Positions 19,930 through 27,500 of a DNA stretch of 27,500 bases are shown piece after piece. The translations under genes and the position numbers were made by a program. A model generated the notes under the pieces. It did not search any database. It had not been told where the DNA came from and saw nothing but the letters and a program-made list of their open reading frames with translations. The stretch spans positions 5,001 to 32,500 of the forward strand of contig NW_026728920.1 of NCBI RefSeq assembly GCF_030272615.1, in the 5' to 3' direction. How positions within the stretch are numbered: position 1 is the stretch's first letter; every line of letters begins with the position of its first letter. Origin of the DNA: Cryptomeria japonica (Eukaryota; Streptophyta; Pinopsida; Cupressales; Cupressaceae).

Positions 19930-20019
19930 AAGTCGGAAGTTGTGGTCTTTGACCCGATTCGATGACCAGACTTCGGCTGCTTGAGAATCGGACAAATAAC
20001 TTATATAGGGGAGGTAGTG
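19930..20019 (+). promoter_or_regulatory. Pol I promoter P11
   Basis: The core TATATAGGGGAGGTAGTG is at 20002 and the upstream element AAGTCGGAAGTTGTGG at 19930. The spacing is 72 bp despite heavy divergence between them. Confidence 0.75.
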
Positions 20020-20052
20020 TTCTCGAGCATCCTCCCCCCGTGCCCGTTTATG

Positions 20053-20120
20053 TCGATTGATGCTGGTGCTCGACTGGTTGGAGCGCTCGGATGCAAAAAT
20101 CTTGCACCAGGATTTATCGA
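20053..20120 (+). other. Inverted repeat downstream of P11 (eroded)
   Basis: Arms 20053-20069 and 20104-20120 (17 nt each) are complementary at 14 of 17 positions, with GCTGGTGC / GCACCAG at the loop side. Confidence 0.6.
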
Positions 20121-20371
20121 TTGTGATGGACACGGCAAGTCTCCTGATTGCTATGCAGGAGCTCATCGTGAATCTCTATGCGGCCTTGGTATGGACTCGA
20201 CCTGCGGAATGGTTCGGCAATGGTAGTCGCTCCAACACGTCCTTGCAATGGCCACAGAGGTGATTCGACTAGAGCTCCAGTCTAGCTTTTGGGTTGCTTG
20301 GCGGACTGGTATAGCCGCGATCGAGTTCCGGCCATGAACGTTTTAGATAGCTCTTGGGCTTTCTGGGACGG

Positions 20372-20460
20372 AAGTCGGAAGTTTGGGCTGTTGTCCGATT
20401 TGATGACCATTCTTCGGATGTGTGAGAATCGGACAAATAACTTATATAGGGGACTGTGTT
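20372..20460 (+). promoter_or_regulatory. Pol I promoter P12 (altered downstream of GGGG)
   Basis: The core at 20443 reads TATATAGGGGACTGTGTT, departing from the AGGTGTT seen in nearly all other copies. The upstream element AAGTCGGAAGTTTGGG is at 20372. It may be weakened or inactive. Confidence 0.65.
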
Positions 20461-20485
20461 GTCTCACGCAGCCCCCTCCGTGCCC

Positions 20486-20568
20486 CTCTATCTCGACCGA
20501 TGTTGGTGCTTGAAAGGGTTGGGATCGCTCGGATTTATAAACGTGCACCACCATTTGTCGAGTGTGAG
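20486..20568 (+). other. Inverted repeat downstream of P12 (eroded)
   Basis: Arms 20486-20509 and 20545-20568 (24 nt each) are complementary at 18 of 24 positions, at the same place relative to the core as the inverted repeats after P11 and P13. Confidence 0.6.
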
Positions 20569-20860
20569 GGACGCGGCAGGTCTCCTAAATGCTATACGGG
20601 CGCTCTCTGAGAATCTCTATCCGGCCTCGACACAGACTAGTCTTGCTGAATGGTTTGGCACTGGTAGTCGATCCAACACGTCGTTGTTGTGGCCGCCTAG
20701 GCGATTCGATTCGAGCCCCCGTCTAGCTTTTGGGTTGCTTGGCGGATTTTGCCCTATCCGCAAGTGAGCTCGGTCCCTAAACGTTCGAGAAACCCGATTG
20801 CTATGCGCCGACTCTCTTTCTTGCGAGCCTCCATCTAGCTTTTGGGTCTCTACGGAACGG

Positions 20861-20950
20861 AAGTCGGAATCTGGGACCGTTGTTTGATTCGACGAGGCAG
20901 ACTACGGTTGTGCGAGAATCGGACAAATAACTTATATAGGGGAGGTGTTG
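20861..20950 (+). promoter_or_regulatory. Pol I promoter P13, candidate 35S pre-rRNA gene promoter
   Basis: The core TATATAGGGGAGGTGTTG starts at 20933 and the upstream element AAGTCGGAATCTGGG at 20861. It is the last TATATAGGGG in the window, nearest to the expected 18S gene, and is followed by the best-preserved hairpin. In plants the start site is at or next to the final A of TATATA, which predicts initiation at about 20938. That this is the main gene promoter is inferred from position. Confidence 0.7.
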
Positions 20951-20969
20951 ACTGGAGCATTCTCCCCCG

Positions 20970-21059
20970 TGCCCCTCTAACTCGACCAATGCTGGCGCTC
21001 GAACGGTGGTAGCGCTCGGATTTTCGTTGAGCGCCAGCATTGGTCGATTTAGAGGGGCA
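20970..21059 (+). other. Near-perfect inverted repeat just downstream of P13
   Basis: The left arm 20970-21005 (begins TGCCCCTCTAACTCGACC) and right arm 21025-21059 (ends GGTCGATTTAGAGGGGCA) are complementary over 34 pairs, with one mismatch and one unpaired base and a 19-nt loop (21006-21024). In a transcript starting near 20938 the hairpin would span about +33 to +122. It could be a processing signal, a pausing site or a palindrome made by template switching. Confidence 0.85.
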
Positions 21060-21309
21060 TGCGAGATTCCCGAATGCTATGCGAGGGCTCTAACGGAAAT
21101 GTCTATTGGTTTCGGTATGGATGCAATTGCGAGTGGTTCGGCAAAGGTAGTCGTTCCGATGCGTCCATGTCGTGGCCAAATCGATAATTCGATTTGAGCC
21201 CTCGTATAGCATTTGGGTCTCTCGATGTGATTCCGCATTCCAGTCCCTTTGGGCACTGCTTGAGCCGCATCCCAGGGGGTTCCCTTCCCAATAATCTGCC
21301 TCGCAACCC

Positions 21310-24300
21310 GATTGCTATGCGGTGAGGCTCCTCGGCCGCCTCGGAACTATCTGTGTATCAGACGCATCGCGGGATAAGGGGTTGGCAACGGTAGTCGCCC
21401 CAAGCGCGTCCGATGCTTGGACCATTCCGAGGCGGCCCTGAAGCCTCTTCCGTCTAGCCGTTGGGTCCTTCTCGCCGCATCCCTTGCCTCGCACCCCGAT
21501 TGCTATGCGGTGAGGCTCCTCGGCCGCCTTGGAACTATCTGTGTATCAGACGCATCGCGGGATAAGGGGTTGTCACTGGTAGTCGCCCCAAGCGCGTCCG
21601 ATGCTTGGACCATTCCGAGGCGGCCCTGAAGCCTCTTCCGTCTAGCCGTTGGGTCCTTCTCGCCGCATCCCTCGACTCGCACCCCGATTGCTATGCGGTG
21701 AGGCTCCTCGGCCGCCTTGGAACTATCTGTGTATCGGACGCGTCGCGGGATAAGGGGTTGTCACTGGTAGTCGCCCCAAGCGCGTCCGATGCTTGGACCA
21801 TTCCGAGGCGGCCCTGAAGCCTCTTCCGTCTAGCCGTTGGGTCCTTCTCGCCGCATCCCTCGCCTCGCACCCCGATTGCTATGCGGTGAGGCTCCTCGGC
21901 CGCCTTGGAACTATCTGTGTATCGGACGCGTCGCGGGATAAGGGGTTGTCACTGGTAGTCGCCCCAAGCGCGTGCGATGCATGGACCATTCCCAGGCGGC
22001 CCTGAAGCCTCTTCCGTCTAGCCGTTGGGTCCTTCTCGCCGCATCCCTCGCCTCGCACCCCGATTGCTATGCGGTGAGGCTCCTCGGCCGCCTTGGAACT
22101 ATCTGTGTATCGGACGCGTCGCGGGATAAGGGGTTGTCACTGGTAGTCGCCCCAAGCGCGTCCGATGCTTGGACCATTCCGAGGCGGCCCTGAAGCCTCT
22201 TCCGTCTAGCCGTTGGGTCCTTCTCGCCGCATCCCTCGCCTCGCACCCCGATTGCTATGCGGTGAGGCTCCTCGGCCGCCTTGGAACTATCTGTGTATCG
22301 GACGCGTCGCGGGATAAGGGGTTGTCACTGGTAGTCGCCCCAAGCGCGTCCGATGCTTGGACCATTCCGAGGCGGCCCTGAAGCCTCTTCCGTCTAGCCG
22401 TTGGGTCCTTCTCGCCGCATCCCTCGCCTCGCACCCCGATTGCTATGCGGTGAGGCTCCTCGGCCGCCTTGGAACTATCTGTGTATCGGACGCGTCGCGG
22501 GATAAGGGGTTGTCACTGGTAGTCGCCCCAAGCGCGTCCGATGCTTGGACCATTCCGAGGCGGCCCTGAAGCCTCTTCCGTCTAGCCGTTGGGTCCTTCT
22601 CGCCGCATCCCTCGCCTCGCACCCCGATTGCTATGCGGTGAGGCTCCTCGGCCGCCTTGGAACTATCTGTGTATCGGACGCATCGCGGGATAAGGGGTTG
22701 TCACTGGTAGTCGCCCCAAGCGCGTCCGATGCTTGGACCATTCCGAGGCGGCCCTGAAGCCTCTTCCGTCTAGCCGTTGGGTCCTTCTCGCCGCATCCCT
22801 CGCCTCGCACCCCGATTGCTATGCGGTGAGGCTCCTCGGCCGCCTTGGAACTATCTGTGTATCGGACGCGTCGCGGGATAAGGGGTTGTCACTGGTAGTC
22901 GCCCCAAGCGCGTCCGATGCTTGGACCATTCCGAGGCGGCCCTGAAGCCTCTTCCGTCTAGCCGTTGGGTCCTTCTCGCCGCATCCCTCGCCTCGCACCC
23001 CGATTGCTATGCGGTGAGGCTCCTCGGCCGCCTTGGAACTATCTGTGTATCGGACGCGTCGCGGGATAAGGGGTTGTCACTGGTAGTCGCCCCAAGCGCG
23101 TCCGATGCTTGGACCATTCCGAGGCGGACCTGAAGCCTCTTCCGTCTAGCCGTTGGGTCCTTCTCGCCGCATCCCTCGCCTCGCACCCCGATTGCTATGC
23201 GGTGAGGCTCCTCGGCCGCCTTGGAACTATCTGTGTATCGGACGCGTCGCGGGATAAGGGGTTGTCACTGGTAGTCGCCCCAAGCGCGTCCGATGCTTGG
23301 ACCATTCCGAGGCGGCCCTGAAGCCTCTTCCGTCTAGCCGTTGGGTCCTTCTTGCCGCATCCCTCGCCTCGCACCCCGATTGCTATGCGGTGAGGCTCCT
23401 CGGCCGCCTTGGAACTATCTGTGTATCGGACGCGTCGCGGGATAAGGGGTTGTCACTGGTAGTCGCCCCAAGCGCGTCCGATGCTTGGACCATTCCGAGG
23501 CGGCCCTGAAGCCTCTTCCGTCTAGCCGTTGGGTCCTTCTCGCCGCATCCCTCGCCTCGCACCCCGATTGCTATGCGGTGAGGCTCCTCGGCCGCCTTGG
23601 AACTATCTGTGTATCGGACGCATCGCGGGATAAGGGGTTGTCACTGGTAGTCGCCCCAAGCGCGTCCGATGCTTGGACCATTCCGAGGCGGCCCTGAAGC
23701 CTCTTCCGTCTAGCCGTTGGGTCCTTCTCGCCGCATCCCTCGCCTCGCACCCCGATTGCTATGCGGTGAGGCTCCTCGGCCGCCTTGGAACTATCTGTGT
23801 ATCGGACGCGTCGCGGGATAAGGGGTTGTCACTGGTAGTCGCCCCAAGCGCGTCCGATGCTTGGACCATTCCGAGGCGGACCTGAAGCCTCTTCCGTCTA
23901 GCCGTTGGGTCCTTCTCGCCGCATCCCTCGCCTCGCACCCCGATTGCTATGCGGTGAGGCTCCTCGGCCGCCTTGGAACTATCTGTGTATCGGACGCGTC
24001 GCGGGATAAGGGGTTGTCACTGGTAGTCGCCCCAAGCGCGTCCGATGCTTGGACCATTCCGAGGCGGCCCTGAAGCCTCTTCCGTCTAGCCGTTGGGTCC
24101 TTCTCGCCGCATCCCTCGCCTCGCACCCCGATTGCTATGCGGTGAGGCTCCTCGGCCGCCTTGGAACTATCTGTGTATCGGACGCGTCGCGGGATAAGGG
24201 GTTGTCACTGGTAGTCGCCCCAAGCGCGTCCGATGCTTGGACCATTCCGAGGCGGACCTGAAGCCTCTTCCCTCTAGCCGTTGGGGCTTTCTCGCCGCAT

Positions 24301-26020
24301 CCCTCGCCTCGCACCCCGATTGCTATTCGGTGAGGCTCCTCGGCCGCCTTGGAACTATCTGTGTATCGGACGCATCGCGGGATAAGGGGTTGGCAGTGGT
24401 AGTCGCCCCAAGCGCGTCCGATGCTTGGACCATTCCGAGGCGGCCCTGCAGCCTCTTCCGTCTAGCCGTTGGGGCCATCTCGCTGCATCCCCCACCTCGC
24501 ACCACGATTGCTATGCGGTGAGGCTCCTTGGCCGCCTCGGAACTATCTGTGTATCGGACGCATCGCGGGATAAGGGGTTGTCACTGGTAGTCGCCCCAAG
24601 CGCGTCCGATGCTTGGACTATTCCGAGGCGGCCCTGCAGCCTCTTCCGTCTAGCCGTTGGGGCCATCTCGCCGCATCCCCCAGCTCCTCGGCCGCCTCGG
24701 AACTATCTGTGTATCGGACGCATCGCGGGATAAGGGGTTGGCAGTGGTAGTCGCCCCAAGCGCGTTCGATGCTTGGACTATTCCGAGGCGGCCCCGCAGC
24801 CTCTTCCGTCTACCCTTTGGGGCCATCTCGCCGCATCCCTCGCCTCGCACCCCGATTGCTATGCGGTGAGGCTCCTCGGCCGCCTGGGAACTATCTTCGT
24901 ATCGGATGCATCGCGGGATAAGGGGTTGTCACTGGTAGTCGCCCCAAGCGCGTCCGATGCTTGGACTATTCCGAGGCGGCCCTGTGGCCTCTTCCGTCTA
25001 GCCGTTGGGGCCATCTCGCCGCATCCCTCACCTCGCACCCCCATTGCTATGCGGTGAGGCTCCTCGGCCGCCTTGGAACTGTCTTCGTATCGGAAGCATC
25101 GCGGGATAAGGGGTTGTCACTGGTAGTCGCCCCAAGCGCGTCCGATGCTTGGACTATTCCGAGGCGGCCCTGCAGCCTCTTCCGTCTAGCCGTTGGGGCC
25201 ATCTCGCCGCATCCCCCACCTCGCACCCGGATTGCTATGCGGTGAGGCTCCTCGGCCGCCTTGGAACTATCTTCGTATCGGACGCATCGCGGGATAAGGG
25301 GTTGTCACTGGTAGTCGCCCCAAGCGCGTCCGATGCTTGGACTATTCCGACGCGGCCCTGTGGCCTCTTCCGTCTAGCCGTTGGGGCCATCTCGCCGCAT
25401 CCCCCACCTCGCACCCCGATTGCTATGCGGTGAGGCTCCTCGGCCGCCTTGGAACCATCTTCGTATCGGACGCATCGCGGGATGAGGGGTTGTCACTGGT
25501 AGTCGCCCCAAGCGCGTCCGATGCTTGGACCATTCCGAGGCGGCCCTGAAGCCTCTTCCGTCTAGCCGTTGGGGCCTTCCCGCCCCATCCCTCGCCTCGC
25601 ACCCCCGATTGCTATGCGGTGAGGCTCCTCGGCCGCCTTGGAACCATCTGTGTATCGGACGCATCGCGGGATAAGGGGTTGGCACTGGTAGTCGCCCCAA
25701 GCGCGTCCGATGCTTGGAGCATTCCGAGGTGGCCCTGAAGCCTCTTCCGTCTAGCCGTTGGGGCCTTCCCGCCCCATCCCTCGCCTCGCACCCCGATTGA
25801 TATGCGGTGAGGCTCCTCGGCCGCCTTGGAACTATCTGTGTATCGGACGCATCGCGGGATAAGGGGTTGGCACTGGTAGTCGTCCCAATCGCGTCCGATG
25901 CTTGGACCATTCCGAGGCGGCCCTGCAGCCTCTTCCGTTTAGCCGTCGGGGCCTTCCCGCCGCATCCCTCGCCTCGCATCCCGATTCCTATGCGGTGAGT
26001 CTTCTCGGCCGCCGCGGAAC
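21310..26020 (+). repeat. 188-bp tandem repeat array (about 25 units)
   Basis: GATTGCTATGCGGTGAGGCT landmarks recur every 188 bp from 21310 to 25983, with one 189-bp step (25418 to 25607) and one unit short by about 28 bp near 24676. Units from about 21686 to 24240 are almost identical, and those after 24240 accumulate changes (GGGGCC for GGGTCC, CTTCGTATCGG for CTGTGTATCGG). Each unit repeats the same open frame of about 70 codons, which is a consequence of the repeat and not a gene. Each unit also contains inverted repeats. Confidence 0.97.
21324..21447 (+). other. Representative hairpin of the 188-bp unit (first copy)
   Basis: The outer arms 21324-21346 (GAGGCTCCTCGGCCGCC and on) and 21425-21447 (on to CCCTGAAGCCTC) are complementary at 20 of 23 positions. 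In later units an inner pair ATCGGACGCG / CGCGTCCGAT is also exactly complementary, and GGGG / CCCC near the tip could add to the stem. The same structure recurs every 188 bp. Confidence 0.7.
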
Positions 26021-26039
26021 TATACCTGTTATTGCTACT

Positions 26040-26165
26040 GCATCCTTCGGCTGGTAACCTCCTCTGCCGCCTTGGAACGTTCTCTTTGTCGGACGCGTCG
26101 CGGGATAAGGGGTTGGCACTGGTAGTCGCCCCAAGCGCGCCCGATGCATAGACCGCTCCGAGTTG
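26040..26165 (+). repeat. Decayed 188-bp repeat derivative
   Basis: This matches the middle of the 188-bp unit (GCCGCCTTGGAAC, TCGGACGCGTCGCGGGATAA, GGCACTGGTAGTCGCCCCAA) after a 5' part that has lost the GATTGCTATGCGG landmark. Confidence 0.8.
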
Positions 26166-26520
26166 ACCTTGCTTTCAGCCTCTCACATGCATAGACCTCT
26201 CTGAGTCGACCCTGCAGCCTCTCACGTTTAGCCTTTGGAATCTCGCCTCACAACATGATTGCTATCCTTGATGCATCCCTTGCCTCGAGCCCTGATTGCT
26301 TTCTTGGCTGCATCCCTCCTCTCCTCACAGCCCGGTTGTCATCACTGCTTCATCCGTCGCTTCATGCATTCTGGCTGCTGGGCCCTTCCCACCGCACACC
26401 TCGATTGCTATCTCTTCTGCATCACACACCCCGATTGCTATCTCTGCTACATCCCTCGGCTCTCACTTCTGCATCCTTCGCCTCCCACCTCGATTGCTAT
26501 CAATGCTGCATCCGTAACCT
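26166..26520 (+). repeat. Short degenerate repeats derived from one segment of the 188-bp unit
   Basis: The words CCCGATTGCTAT and CTGCATCCCTC recur irregularly every 25-45 bp (for example near 26256, 26292, 26400, 26430 and 26490). In the 188-bp unit these words are neighbours (GCATCCCTCGCCTCGCACCC, then GATTGCTATG), so a piece of about 35 bp seems to have been amplified on its own. The plus strand is pyrimidine-rich. No gene was seen. Confidence 0.7.
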
Positions 26521-26665
26521 CACACCCCGATTGCTATGCGGGGAGGCTCCTTGGCCGCCTTGGAAATTTCTGTGTGTCGGACGCACCGCGGGATAAGGGG
26601 TTGGCACTGGTAGTCGCCCCAAGTGCGCCCGATTCTTAGACCGCTTCGAGGTGACCTCGTAGCCT
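26521..26665 (+). repeat. Last, diverged copy of the 188-bp unit
   Basis: It has the whole order of the unit, CCCGATTGCTATGCGGGGAG to GTAGCCTCTTTCGTCC, with scattered substitutions (GGAAATTTCTGTGTGTCGG, GACGCACCGCGGG, CCCGATTCTTAGACC). It marks the right limit of recognisable repeat. Confidence 0.8.
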
Positions 26666-27500
26666 CTTTCGTCCAGGCTTCCTGCCTTCAACGCCCTTTT
26701 TACACCTCGATTGCTATGCGCGGGCTCGTTGGCGTCTATCACCTCTCTGCGAAGAGTGGCACGATGATTGTTGGGGTAAATCGTAGCAGTCCGATCTCTG
26801 GCCTTGGGCCATTGTGAGGGCTGATCGATTTCCTGTGCGCATCTCGTGTTCGCCCAGTAACAGACTCGACGACTTGTAATCGGTCTTGTTCCCGATTGTT
26901 CCTGGAGGTAGTCTTCGGAACTCTTGGATTTGACCTGTCACTCGAACTGTCCTCTTCCGAGGATGCTTGTGTGTGTGTGCTTGTGCCATTTCCTTGGCGG
27001 TATTAACGAGATATTAAAGAGCGGAGTGAGCGCCTCGCCCAGCTATGTTTGGGGCTCTCACTCCCTTACCCGGTGTGCGACCGCTTTGCACGTAGGTTGC
27101 GGAGCATCGCGACTCTTTCGATGTTTGGCGGTTGTCTTCCGGTGATGCGTTGGTCCCGAAGTGCACGTTACTAGCATTTCTGCCATTGTTCTCGATCTTT
27201 GGCACGTTCCTTCGTTGCAATTGGATATATATCTCCGTTTATACGCGCAGGCTTCTCCCGCCTATTCAGCGCTGTCCCACTCTCAGCACTCTCGTGGTCT
27301 CCTTGGCTTCTCTCTCCCGTGAGCGAGCTCTCTTCTCGAGTCTTTTCCATGTCCCATGGAGGTTGCCTTGCGAAATTCGGGCACACAAACGTGACCGGAT
27401 AAGAGCGGAATTGCCTATGAGGAGAAGCTCACCTTAGGGAGCAGCAATGCCGAGTGTTTCGACAGAGGGTAGAGGGGGCGTTGTTTGGGCGGTTGCACAA
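26666..27500 (+). other. Non-repetitive spacer, presumed ETS
   Basis: There is one more GATTGCTATGCG word at about 26709, then unique sequence of balanced composition with pyrimidine-rich stretches (27245-27350). A (GT)n-like run GTGTGTGTGTG lies near 26969-26979. I see no coding gene, no tRNA-like B box with a matching A box, no Pol I core and no 18S sequence. Confidence 0.5.

Larger units (their letters stand above)
19930..21290 (+). repeat. Diverged promoter-hairpin composite repeat (three units)
   Basis: Promoter cores lie at 20002, 20443 and 20933. Each is followed by a cytosine-rich CCCCCGTGCCC(C/G)T segment, an inverted repeat, a GCTATGC/GCTATACG segment, GG(T/C)AGTCG-type words (GGCAATGGTAGTCG, GGCACTGGTAGTCG, GGCAAAGGTAGTCG) and TCTAGC(T/A)TTTGGGT. 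The units share order but many bases differ, so this array is older than the others. Confidence 0.8.
20938..27500 (+). other. 5' ETS: Putative 5' external transcribed spacer (partial)
   Basis: This is everything from the predicted P13 start to the window edge. The 18S start (TACCTGGTTGATCC in plants) is not found, so the ETS would exceed 6.5 kb, unusually long. Most of it is the 188-bp array. If a promoter beyond the right edge is used instead, this stretch would be non-transcribed spacer. Confidence 0.5.

Noticed and set aside
21417-24261. Series of identical 70-residue frames starting MDHSEA, one per 188 bp
   Set aside because: The frame simply recurs with the 188-bp repeat, with no change in substitution pattern favouring protein conservation and no ribosome-binding or splice context. 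It is tandem DNA, not a gene family.
21310-26020. CRISPR array
   Set aside because: The whole 188-bp period is conserved, with no unique spacers between short repeats, and the context is plant rDNA.
27222-27240. Possible extra Pol I core near GGATATATATCTCCG
   Set aside because: It has TATATA but is followed by TCTCC instead of GGGG, and there is no upstream AAGTCGG element about 72 bp before it.
27400-27500. Start of 18S rRNA at the right edge
   Set aside because: No TACCTGGTTGATCC-like sequence is present. The last 100 bases are unrelated to 18S.

Overview
This window holds no protein-coding gene. It reads as a very large nuclear ribosomal DNA intergenic spacer (IGS) of a land plant, followed by a long 5' external transcribed spacer (ETS). 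Three signs support this. (1) Three complete plant-type 5S rRNA genes lie on the minus strand. (2) Thirteen copies of a plant RNA polymerase I core promoter (TATATAGGGG) lie on the plus strand. (3) Nearly all of the sequence is nested tandem repeats. The 5S sequence (GCGTTAGTGCACC near its 5' end, CCCGGGAAGTCC near its 3' end) resembles gymnosperm 5S as I remember it. Linked 5S/35S units are known from some gymnosperms (for example Ginkgo and Podocarpus), bryophytes and some Asteraceae. I favour a gymnosperm but cannot name a species. Neither the 26S 3' end nor the 18S 5' end is present, so the spacer is longer than the window on both sides.

Layout, left to right. 1-15333: a 6,034-bp macro-repeat present as one partial copy (1-3265) and two full copies (3266-9299, 9300-15333). 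The copies are almost identical. Each carries one antisense 5S gene, GC-rich sub-repeats built on the palindrome GGTGCGCACC, seven T-rich modules, an A-rich island and a CACCCACC-type minisatellite. 15334-16540: the minisatellite continues outside the macro-repeat. 16736-17760: six Pol I promoter copies, mostly in 157-bp repeats. 17800-18420: a 38/52-bp minisatellite. 18421-19620: four more promoter copies in a 311-bp repeat. 19621-19880: a 50/56-bp alternating repeat. 19930-21290: three diverged promoter units of about 440-490 bp, each followed by an inverted repeat. The last of these (TATATA at 20933) is my best candidate for the gene promoter.

21310-26020: about 25 copies of a 188-bp repeat, most nearly identical, which would lie in the 5' ETS if transcription starts near 20938. 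Each unit contains an inverted repeat that could fold into a long hairpin in the pre-rRNA. 26040-26665 holds decayed and rearranged derivatives of that unit. 26666-27500 is non-repetitive and presumably more ETS.

Pol I transcription would run left to right towards an 18S gene beyond the right edge. Pol III would transcribe the 5S genes right to left. The main points of interest are the several 5S genes in one spacer, the 13 bipartite promoters with a fixed 71-72 bp internal spacing, the near-perfect hairpin just downstream of the last promoter, and the hairpin-forming 188-bp array.
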